A stretch of 11,899 bases of DNA, taken from Marinisporobacter balticus (lineage in GTDB: Bacteria > Bacillota > Clostridia > Peptostreptococcales > Thermotaleaceae). The notes beneath the pieces were generated by a model, which made no database searches, was not told the origin of the DNA, and was given only the letters and a program-made list of their open reading frames with translations. Shown piece after piece: positions 6,482 through 11,819 of the stretch. Each line of letters starts with the position of its first letter. Within the stretch, counting starts at the first letter, position 1. The translations under genes and the position numbers were made by a program. The stretch is taken from contig NZ_SLWV01000048.1 in NCBI RefSeq assembly GCF_004345705.1, positions 1-11,899 of the forward strand, read 5' to 3'.

Positions 6482-6922
6482 TTACATATTGTTATTGATG
6501 TATTCTATTAATTCGCTGTCGTTGAATCTTGTACTGCCAATATTTCTAAATTTATCTAAGTATATTACTTCCATAGATGAAGGTTTATCCTTTACTAGAT
6601 CAGATACAGAATATGCAAGTTCAACTTCAAATTTTAATACAGCATAATCACGGTTGTTCATGGTATCAATTTTTCTTTCTAGCGTAGTTGCTAATGCTCT
6701 ATCAGAGCTACATACTGACATTAGTCCATAAGCTGTAGTAAGACTAAAAGCAAGAATTCCTGTAACAGGATTAATAAACCCTAAAGCTGATACACCTGTT
6801 GATGCAATTAAAGCTTCTAGATCAGATATACCATCTCTTAAATCCCACTTCATATTAATCAACGCTTGTTTACTGCAATATACATACATCTTTGCTCTTT
6901 TATACGATGTAGTCATTCCCAT
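6482..6922 (-). CDS. Unknown protein with hydrophobic core, last gene of the amidase operon
   Basis: I recognise no family. From the ATG at 6922 (chosen because GAAGGAGAG lies about eight bases upstream; an ATG at 6943 would itself precede that site) the product has 146 residues. Residues 1-38 are polar and contain YKRAKMYVYCSKQAL. Residues 39-75 are Ala/Gly-rich and hydrophobic (ALIASTGVSALGFINPVTG, then ILAFSLTTAYGLMSV), able to form one long or two short membrane helices around an N-P turn. The rest is charged and helical. There is no signal peptide. It starts 22 bases after the amidase stop, so it is co-expressed with the amidase and presumably with the holin and sigma genes. By position it is the best candidate for a protein released by the lysis genes, or for an immunity or regulatory protein. 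Confidence 0.72.
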   Translation of the reverse strand: MGMTTSYKRAKMYVYCSKQALINMKWDLRDGISDLEALIASTGVSALGFINPVTGILAFSLTTAYGLMSVCSSDRALATTLERKIDTMNNRDYAVLKFEVELAYSVSDLVKDKPSSMEVIYLDKFRNIGSTRFNDSELIEYINNNM

Positions 6923-6943
6923 AATAAATCTCTCCTTCTTCAT

Positions 6944-7546
6944 TCACATAATTTTTAATATTTGTCCTGGGTAAATCAAACTACCCTTTAGTCCATTAAG
7001 CTCCATAAGCTTTTGGACTGTCATGTTACAATGTCTTGCTATAGACCACAGAGTATCTCCTGTCTTAACAGTATAAGTATCAAAGCTACGATCGCTACCT
7101 AAGATACTGCATACTAGATTTTTAACCTCCGCTAAAGGAAAGTTTTGTCCAGGACAGGAAGTAGATCTTAACTCCCTATGGCCTTTTATAGTGCGTATAC
7201 CATATTTGTTACATAGGTACTGGCATAGTTTCATAAGAGCTTCTAATTGAATTTTAAATACTTTTTCTACTTCAAAGTTACCTTGTAGGCATATACCTAA
7301 AGAACTTTGATTGTAGCCTTTACAATGAGCTCCTATGGTGTTCTCAGGCCTGCCCCTGTAGACTTGTCCATCTTTCGTGATAAGAAAGTGATATCCAAAT
7401 CCACGGAAGCCTTCTTGTTTATGCCACCTATGTATATCATCTACAGTCGCACTACTATGTGCAGCATGATGAATGACTATCATAGAAGGCTTATTCATTT
7501 TTTTAAGATTATCTTTAAATGCTAAATTTGTTTCTATAATTTTCAT
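6944..7546 (-). CDS. N-acetylmuramoyl-L-alanine amidase (Amidase_2/PGRP) with C-terminal LysM
   Basis: The enzyme cuts the amide bond between N-acetylmuramic acid and the first L-Ala of peptidoglycan and needs Zn2+. The catalytic domain (about residues 18-150, numbering from the GTG at 7555) shows MIVIHHAAHS with zinc ligand H29, FGYHFLI with catalytic-region Y55, GAHCKGYNQSSLGICLQGNF, and KGHRELRSTSCPG with H126 and C134. Residues 160-202 are one LysM domain, YTVKTGDTLWSIARH to LIYPGQILKI, which binds the glycan. With no signal peptide, export needs the nearby holin, as for phage endolysins. The start is uncertain: GTG 7555 is too close to AAGGTG (7557-7562), while ATG 7546 (M-K-I-I-E) is well placed. 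The gene is followed at once by the 146-residue gene and preceded by a candidate sigma-specific promoter. Confidence 0.93.
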   Translation of the reverse strand: MKIIETNLAFKDNLKKMNKPSMIVIHHAAHSSATVDDIHRWHKQEGFRGFGYHFLITKDGQVYRGRPENTIGAHCKGYNQSSLGICLQGNFEVEKVFKIQLEALMKLCQYLCNKYGIRTIKGHRELRSTSCPGQNFPLAEVKNLVCSILGSDRSFDTYTVKTGDTLWSIARHCNMTVQKLMELNGLKGSLIYPGQILKIM

Positions 7547-7612
7547 CTTGCTCACACACCTTAAAAATATATCTTGAGAATTTTTAACCGGTTAATTGCT
7601 TCTCACTATATA

Positions 7613-7640
7613 CAAGCAACTTTTAGTGGTAAAATGTAAA
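7613..7640 (-). promoter_or_regulatory. Candidate TcdR/UviA-type promoter of the amidase operon
   Basis: On the minus strand GGTTTACA (with TTTACA at 7635-7640) is followed 17 bases later by GCTTG (7613-7617), about 60 bases before the amidase start. The same arrangement, TTTACA-N17-GCTTG, occurs before the sigma gene at 8550-8523. TTTACA is the known -35 element of promoters read by TcdR/BotR/TetR/UviA sigma factors. The -10 reading GCTTG is inferred from these two copies only. Confidence 0.6.
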
Positions 7641-7706
7641 CCCCCTGGAATATTTTTTTTGTTTTTCTTTTTAATCTTTGATAGGACATGTGATTATGAC
7701 TAGGTT

Positions 7707-7940
7707 CTAAGCTTCTTTTTTGAATACATAATTTTTAATTTCTGATACATCCTCTTTAATATCTTCTACCAAATTCAACTTTTCGGTTAGATTAGATATA
7801 ATATTTTGGTACTTAAGCTCCCTTTCTTCTTGACGAAGATCCCTTTTCTCTTGGGTTTTGAGAATATAAAATATAAGGGCTACTGTTAGTACTGTCCATA
7901 TACCATTCCTTCCGGCTAGCTCTATGATCTTTTCTTCCAA
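7707..7940 (-). CDS. UviB/BhlA-type holin-like membrane protein
   Basis: A 77-80 residue protein with the BhlA/UviB layout: a short acidic N-terminus (EEKIIELAGRNG), one transmembrane helix (IWTVLTVALIFYILKTQ), then a long charged coiled coil ending in a basic FKKEA. Members form pores in the cytoplasmic membrane. They accompany phage or bacteriocin endolysins and the UV-inducible bacteriocin of Clostridium perfringens. The start is probably TTG 7940, since GGGGGTG lies about six bases upstream; GTG 7949 overlaps that ribosome binding site. The gene overlaps the 3' part of the sigma frame by about 128 bases, so the two are co-transcribed. It is followed by the amidase operon, giving a holin-plus-endolysin pair. 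Confidence 0.88.
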   Translation of the reverse strand: MEEKIIELAGRNGIWTVLTVALIFYILKTQEKRDLRQEERELKYQNIISNLTEKLNLVEDIKEDVSEIKNYVFKKEA

Positions 7941-8475
7941 TTGATTCACCCCCAGTCTCTATAAAAAATTTTCTTAAGTTGTTTAAAGCTCTATTTTTGG
8001 CTCTATTAACTGCTTGTCTACTAATTCCTAATATTTGTGAGATGTCTTTTTCAGAAAAGCCCTGTATAAACTCCATAGTAATAATGTCTCGCTGTTGTTT
8101 AACTAAAGATTTTATTAATATGGATGTTAAAACAGTACTCTCTGTATCAGCTATACTGTCATCTGCTAGTATTTCGTGGTTTATTTCCAAACACTCTTTG
8201 AATTTGTTTTCATGTTTTTTGAGTAAATTCAAAGTTCTTTTTTTCAAATGCATATGTATGTATTTAGTGATTTGTTTATGATTTGAATCCTTAAATTTTT
8301 CAATATCAATATTTTGTATTAATTTTAGAAGTTCAATAATCAAATCAGTTTCTGCTTCTTCATAATGTAAACTCTTGCTTAGCTTTTTTAAGGTAGCACC
8401 AAAATCTTTTATAATTTCATAAGCAGCATCCTTATCATTGTTTTTAGCTTTTTCCAACAAAACGAATAATTCCAT
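7813..8475 (-). CDS. Sigma-70-like factor of the TcdR/BotR/TetR/UviA type, with unusual C-terminal readthrough
   Basis: Residues 1-95 resemble the sigma-2 region of group 5 clostridial sigma factors (LKKLSKSLHYEEAETDLIIE, LLKLIQNIDI, KYIHMHLKKRTLNLLKK). Residues 124-170 are the sigma-4 HTH (LVKQQRDIITMEFIQGFSEK, DISQILGISRQAVNRAKNRA, LNNLRKF). Such factors redirect RNA polymerase to toxin or bacteriocin genes. I chose ATG 8475 because GGGGGG sits six bases upstream; a TTG at 8496 lies before that site. The usual protein would end near residue 170. Here the frame runs on for about 50 low-complexity residues through the holin gene. A run of six T (7963-7968, minus) sits exactly at that point: with five T the frame would read RKFL then TAG, just before the holin's ribosome binding site. 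Confidence 0.85.
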   Translation of the reverse strand: MELFVLLEKAKNNDKDAAYEIIKDFGATLKKLSKSLHYEEAETDLIIELLKLIQNIDIEKFKDSNHKQITKYIHMHLKKRTLNLLKKHENKFKECLEINHEILADDSIADTESTVLTSILIKSLVKQQRDIITMEFIQGFSEKDISQILGISRQAVNRAKNRALNNLRKFFIETGGESIGRKDHRASRKEWYMDSTNSSPYILYSQNPREKGSSSRRKGA

Positions 8476-8522
8476 CAAAAGCCCCCCTTTTTGCAAAAAA
8501 AAATATCAGCATATACTAATCC

Positions 8523-8550
8523 CAAGCAGGTTTATAGCTGAATTTGTAAA
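8523..8550 (-). promoter_or_regulatory. Candidate autoregulated promoter of the sigma/holin operon
   Basis: On the minus strand CGTTTACA (TTTACA at 8545-8550), 17 bases, then GCTTG (8523-8527), about 48 bases before the sigma start. Spacing and the GCTTG block match the candidate amidase promoter exactly. This suggests that the sigma factor activates its own gene, as TcdR and UviA do. Confidence 0.6.
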
Positions 8551-8846
8551 CGGGTGTAATTTGACTCGTTTTGTAAAATTTTGCTAATTAACTTTATGTC
8601 TAGGGTATATATGGAATTTATTTATAATTTTGTAAAATATATGACATATCTGATTATACAGAAACTAATTTTGTCGAATATATAACAAGCACAACACAAT
8701 CGCAATTAAGTTGCCTTGGATGAAAAAGCTTACAATCATTTAAATTTCAAAAGGTAAATAGAATTTTGAAAAATATTTTTATATTTTCAACGATTTGAAT
8801 ACAACATAACATTATTTTTTATAGAATATGTTGGTAGAGTTATTTT

Positions 8847-8883
8847 AAAAAGTTTTGTGCCGCTGCATGAAACTTTTTTTATT
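8847..8883 (+). terminator. Strong plus-strand terminator with no gene upstream
   Basis: AAAAAGTTT-TGTGC, loop CGCT, GCATG-AAACTTTTT form a 14-base-pair stem followed by more T residues. The inner TGTGC/GCATG part pairs fully only as RNA read from the plus strand, through two G-U pairs, so the plus orientation is favoured. Nothing on the plus strand before it encodes a protein. Confidence 0.75.
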
Positions 8884-9056
8884 ACACTGAGTCAGTAGTT
8901 GATATGGATCACAATACATTCAATAACTTAAGATCCTAGCAAGTTCAAAAGATAGTTGGTTAAGGGCTTTATGATGGAGGGGCATTCTCCAAACCACCCC
9001 CTAAACATTTTAAACTCGTTTACAAATATAAATGTTTGTTTTTGAAAAATCACTAA

Positions 9057-9120
9057 AAAATATCAGGGCAATGGCTTTTAGGCGTGGCGGGGAGAGCCCT
9101 CGGGATTACCCTGATATTTT
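9057..9120 (+). ncRNA. 64-base structured element, possible leader RNA or attenuator
   Basis: AAAATATCAGGG (9057-9068) and CCCTGATATTTT (9109-9120) pair perfectly over 12 bases. Inside, GGCTTTT pairs with GGAGAGCC through G-U pairs that exist only on the plus strand, so the RNA is probably read toward the AlbA_2 gene. The GC-rich centre is unlike the surrounding AT-rich DNA. The outer stem ends in T residues, so it could also act as a terminator. I match it to no known RNA family. Confidence 0.5.
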
Positions 9121-9178
9121 AACATACTAGAATTTTATTCTTTTGAAGCTAAAAAAATGGATTGTGTAATAAACCTCC

Positions 9179-9233
9179 AATAGTAACACAAGAGTACTTG
9201 AACTGCATATTTCCGCCCCTATAACGAGTGAAA
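9179..9233 (+). repeat. 55-bp imperfect direct repeat, left copy
   Basis: The block starts AATAGTAACACAAGAG and contains CGCCCCTATAACG. It recurs in the same orientation at 10817-10872. The two copies bracket the AlbA_2 gene, its promoter and its leader. Confidence 0.8.
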
Positions 9234-9312
9234 ATATGACAAGCTATGCACATACTTGGTGCCAAGCACCAATGGCATAAGTTTCTAGGACTTGCACCGC
9301 ATTTTACGCCTA

Positions 9313-9341
9313 TTGAAATCTGAATAAAATCGTGATACAAT
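9313..9341 (+). promoter_or_regulatory. Vegetative promoter of the AlbA_2 gene
   Basis: TTGAAA (9313-9318), a 17-base spacer and TACAAT (9336-9341), with TGA directly before the -10 as in extended -10 promoters. It matches the sigma-A consensus closely and lies about 44 bases before the AlbA_2 start codon. The gene therefore seems to be under housekeeping control and outside the special sigma regulon. Confidence 0.8.
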
Positions 9342-9384
9342 AGCGATAATATAGATAATGTCGATTAAAGGAGGTTTCTACAAT

Positions 9385-10683
9385 ATGAATTATATTGAAA
9401 GTCAATATGTTGAGTTAAAGGAAGTGGTAAATGTTGATTTCAAAAAAGAGATTGTTGCCTTTACAAATACGGATGGCGGTGAAATCTATGTGGGTGTGAC
9501 CAAAGATGGCAATATCATTGGCGTAGAGGATACGGAAGGACAAATGGAACGCATTAGCAACATGATAAGAGATGGCATTAAACCTGACTTAACTGCGTAT
9601 ACTTCTATTGAGACGATAATGGATCAAGGTAAATCTTTAATCAAAGTAACCGTTTCTCGTGGAGAAAAAAGACCCTATCATCTGACCGACAAAGGGTTAA
9701 AACCTAGCGGTGTTTATGTTCGCCACGGTGTTACCTCTGCCCCTGCAAGTGATGAAGCCATTCGCCAAATGATAAAAGAAAGCGATGGAACCACCTTTGA
9801 AAGAGCTCGTTGTATCAATCAAGATTTAACCTTTGAGTATGCTGAAAAATACTTTAAGGACAGCAATGTGCAATTTGCACAGAATCACAAAAAAAGCTTG
9901 CGTTTGATTGATGACAACGGATATTACACCAATGCAGCACTGCTTCTTTCAGATCAGTGTGAGCACATCATAAGGTGCGCTGTCTATGAAGGTACAGGAA
10001 AAACAACCTTCAAAACACGCAAGGAATATTCCGGATCCATCTTAAAACAAATGAATGAGGCGTATGCGTTTCTTGCCCTAAATAACAATTTACGTTCTTC
10101 TTTTGAGGGATTAAAGCGAATTGATTATGCTGACTATCCTGACTATGCTTTAAGAGAAACTTTGCTCAATGCAGTGGTTCATCGTGATTACGATTATTCT
10201 GGTAGCATTATCATCAACATCTATGATGACAAAATTGAGTTTGTTTCCCTAGGCGGGTTGGTAAAGGGCATTACCTTAACAGATATTATGGGAGGTGTAT
10301 CACAGCCAAGAAATTCTATCATTGCAAATATTTTTTATCGGTTGGAATTGATAGAAAGCTACGGCACGGGCATAAAAAGAATTTTAGAAAGCTATGCAGA
10401 CTGTGCTGTTGAACCAACCTTTTTTCCTGCACCTTCTTCCTTTGTTGTTACCTTACTTAATCGAAATAAAATAACCTTAACCCTGTATGATGATACCTTG
10501 TCACAGGAAGAAAATGTAATGAATCTTCTTCAGGCCAAAGGCAAAATTACTCGTAAGGATATTGAGACCTTCTTGAAATGTTCTGCTTTTCCTGCGCGAA
10601 ATGTAATAAATTCTTTATTGGCGCAAAATAAAATTATTAAAACAGGAGCTGCAAGAGCAACAAGATATACCTTAAGTAAATAA
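9385..10683 (+). CDS. AlbA_2/Schlafen-type ATP-binding transcriptional regulator (COG2865-like)
   Basis: A 432-residue protein of the divergent AAA_4 family. Residues 5-125 form the AlbA_2/Schlafen DNA-binding domain: ESQYVELKE, then KEIVAFTNTDGGEIYVGVTK, and SGVYVRHGVTSAPAS. Residues 250-345 are a GHKL-like ATPase segment (HATPase_c_4): ALRETLLNAVVHRDYDYSG with the N-box Asn, then IEFVSLGGL and LIESYGTGIKRI. Residues 375-432 are a winged helix (NVMNLLQAKGKITRKDIETF). Relatives are putative helicase-like regulators; some Schlafen-like proteins take part in phage or plasmid defence, but nothing here proves that. The start at ATG 9385 follows AAAGGAGG about ten bases away; ATG 9358 lies before that site. 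It has its own promoter and is bracketed by 55-bp repeats. It is visibly less AT-rich than its neighbours, suggesting separate acquisition. Confidence 0.9.
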   Translation: MNYIESQYVELKEVVNVDFKKEIVAFTNTDGGEIYVGVTKDGNIIGVEDTEGQMERISNMIRDGIKPDLTAYTSIETIMDQGKSLIKVTVSRGEKRPYHLTDKGLKPSGVYVRHGVTSAPASDEAIRQMIKESDGTTFERARCINQDLTFEYAEKYFKDSNVQFAQNHKKSLRLIDDNGYYTNAALLLSDQCEHIIRCAVYEGTGKTTFKTRKEYSGSILKQMNEAYAFLALNNNLRSSFEGLKRIDYADYPDYALRETLLNAVVHRDYDYSGSIIINIYDDKIEFVSLGGLVKGITLTDIMGGVSQPRNSIIANIFYRLELIESYGTGIKRILESYADCAVEPTFFPAPSSFVVTLLNRNKITLTLYDDTLSQEENVMNLLQAKGKITRKDIETFLKCSAFPARNVINSLLAQNKIIKTGAARATRYTLSK

Positions 10684-10816
10684 TGAAATGGCAACAATGA
10701 ACCCATTATAAAAGCATGCCTAAAGGGATAGAACCAACAAACGTGCCACCAGACGTAAAGTAGCTGGTAATTATTATAAATATAAGAGTAGGAAAATTAT
10801 TAAGTAAATATTTTAA

Positions 10817-10872
10817 AATAGTAACACAAGAGCACTTGAGATTCCTATTTTTCGCCCCTATAACGCGCGAAA
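10817..10872 (+). repeat. 55-bp imperfect direct repeat, right copy
   Basis: It shares AATAGTAACACAAGAG, ACTTGA and CGCCCCTATAACG with the copy at 9179-9233, with a one-base length difference and scattered changes in the middle. Spacing between the copies is 1638 bases. Confidence 0.8.
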
Positions 10873-10960
10873 CAAAATATTGTCGCGTTTAGAAAAGGTC
10901 TTAAAATGAATTTTATGAGGTTGTAGGATGAAATTAATTAAGATTTAGGGCATAAGCAAA

Positions 10961-10980
10961 CCCCTAGGATGATCTAGGGG
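10961..10980 (-). terminator. Terminator of the DnaD-like remnant
   Basis: CCCCTAG, GATGAT loop and CTAGGGG form a seven-base GC-rich stem; on the minus strand it continues as TTTGCTT. It lies five bases past the stop of the replication-protein remnant. Confidence 0.6.
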
Positions 10981-10985
10981 CAAAT

Positions 10986-11123
10986 TTATTTATTATTTCT
11001 AAACAGTTTTTCTAATTCTTCTTTGCTGTATTTGGAAGACCTTTGTTCGAAGTTATTGAATTTGTTTACATTTTTAGGTTTTTCATTCGTATTATGTTTT
11101 TGAGCTGATATTTGGTGATAATG
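10986..11123 (-). pseudogene. C-terminal remnant of a phage DnaD-like replication protein
   Basis: The minus frame from about 11123 to the TAA at 10986 reads KPKNVNKFNNFEQRSSKYSK, then EELEKLFRNNK. A basic linker, then (K/R)FNNF(E/D)QR and a closing Y...ELEK helix is the standard tail of DnaD/replisome-organizer proteins of phages and mobile elements of Bacillota. There is no start codon, and an in-frame TAA at 11124-11126 inside the 47-bp repeat closes it on the 5' side. So only about 45 codons of a 250-300 residue protein remain, cut exactly where the repeat begins. It indicates that this DNA was once part of a phage or integrative element. The family call rests on the tail motif alone. Confidence 0.55.
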
Positions 11124-11164
11124 TTAAAATAGATTTGAATAATTTATACGTTAAACTAATGGTT
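11118..11164 (+). repeat. 47-bp direct repeat, right copy
   Basis: 45 of 47 bases match 6162-6208. This copy overlaps the last three codons (including the stop) of the PepSY-like gene on the minus strand and interrupts the DnaD-like remnant. If the repeat is an attachment or target site, the 3' end of the PepSY-like gene would be part of it. Confidence 0.85.
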
Positions 11165-11701
11165 CACATAGTTCTCGATTATATTCCCTAAGTATTTTTC
11201 AGATATATATTCATAAATATCGCCATTACATGGGTCTATTTTAAATTGTGATAATACCTCATACTCCCCTTTAGATTCATTCGTATACTTCATCAATATC
11301 ATAACAACATTACCTGCTTCAAATCCATCAAATTCAATCATAGAATCCTTATATGAATCTTTTATTATATTATCTAATAAAAATTGTTTAATTTCGGACT
11401 CATCTATCGGCATAAATTCTTTTTCTTTTATAAATACATTGCCTATACATTGAGAACTGATAGAATCATACACATTTCCATTAGAAGGATTTACTACTAT
11501 TTCAAGAGGTTCTGCCAAATTAGAAGCATCTTTATTAGTTATAGCAGAAAAAATATACCCTCCATAATTATCCATTCCGTTATACTTCATAGAATTTTCA
11601 TTATAAGATATGCTTTTACATAGAAGATTCAAGGCTTGATCCTTTTCAATGTATTCTGGTTTTTGCTGAGAAGTTTTTATATTGCTTTTATAAACAAACA
11701 A
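11156..11701 (-). CDS. PepSY-like two-repeat protein, 5' end missing or frameshifted
   Basis: The 181-residue frame contains two similar halves. The first ends EIVVNPSNGNVYDSISSQCI-GNV and the second FKIDPCNGDIYEYISEKYLG-NI. Each follows a helix and a strand pair, as in PepSY-like domains, where a final strand carries a DP..G.(V/I)Y motif. Such domains are extracellular and are thought to bind or inhibit partners. Upstream of the TTG at 11701 the same frame stays open for 11 more codons (INTLYIAIVILFVYKS across the join), forming a likely N-terminal transmembrane anchor. But no ATG/GTG/TTG or ribosome binding site starts it; an ATG at 11741 is one base out of frame. The gene has probably lost its start or carries a frameshift. 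Protein function unknown. Confidence 0.6.
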   Translation of the reverse strand: MFVYKSNIKTSQQKPEYIEKDQALNLLCKSISYNENSMKYNGMDNYGGYIFSAITNKDASNLAEPLEIVVNPSNGNVYDSISSQCIGNVFIKEKEFMPIDESEIKQFLLDNIIKDSYKDSMIEFDGFEAGNVVMILMKYTNESKGEYEVLSQFKIDPCNGDIYEYISEKYLGNIIENYVNH

Positions 11702-11781
11702 AATTACTATAGCTATATATAACGTATTAATGATTTAACATTGGGAAAAATTACAATCAAATATTCCGCCTCTTTGATGAT

Positions 11782-11797
11782 ATTATGTAAACATAAT
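11782..11797. promoter_or_regulatory. Perfect palindrome ATTATGT-AA-ACATAAT
   Basis: A seven-base inverted repeat around AA, 22 bases before the start codon of the last gene and close to where its promoter must lie. It could be an operator or, if that gene is a transposase, part of the element's end. Confidence 0.45.
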
Positions 11798-11819
11798 CTA
11801 TGAGGGGGAGGGATTGTGC

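Larger units (their letters stand above)
8551..9312. other. Long non-coding stretch between the sigma and AlbA_2 genes
   Basis: No open frame with a ribosome binding site is convincing. A minus-strand frame at 9149-9340 overlaps the repeat at 9179-9233 and the promoter at 9313-9341, and I treat it as non-coding. What the stretch does contain: a TTGACT box at about 8567-8572 with TAATTA 18 bases on (possible plus promoter), a strong plus terminator at 8847-8880, a plus-strand TTTACA at 9019-9024 without a matching GCTTG, a structured hairpin at 9057-9120, and a 55-bp repeat at 9179-9233. A short untranslated RNA is possible. Confidence 0.5.
10684..10985. other. Non-coding stretch after the AlbA_2 gene
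   Basis: Just after the stop a short plus frame ends in MPKGIEPTNVPPDVK before TAG, which reads like the tail of a lost protein. The right copy of the 55-bp repeat follows, then AACGCG/CGCGTT (10863-10890), able to form a hairpin over an inner ACAA/TTGT pair. A terminator at 10961-10980 serves the minus strand. No intact gene is visible. Confidence 0.45.

Noticed and set aside
8941..9010. Possible riboswitch (GGAGGGGC ... CAAACC ... CCCC)
   Set aside because: It resembles parts of a c-di-GMP-I riboswitch only in fragments; the conserved core could not be laid out.
9019..9042. Third TTTACA promoter on the plus strand
   Set aside because: It lacks GCTTG at 17 bases and the AlbA_2 gene has its own sigma-A promoter nearer.
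9149..9340. Minus-strand 63-codon frame
   Set aside because: It lies across the 55-bp repeat and the AlbA_2 promoter, has no ribosome binding site, and its right-hand relative at 10817 does not keep the frame.
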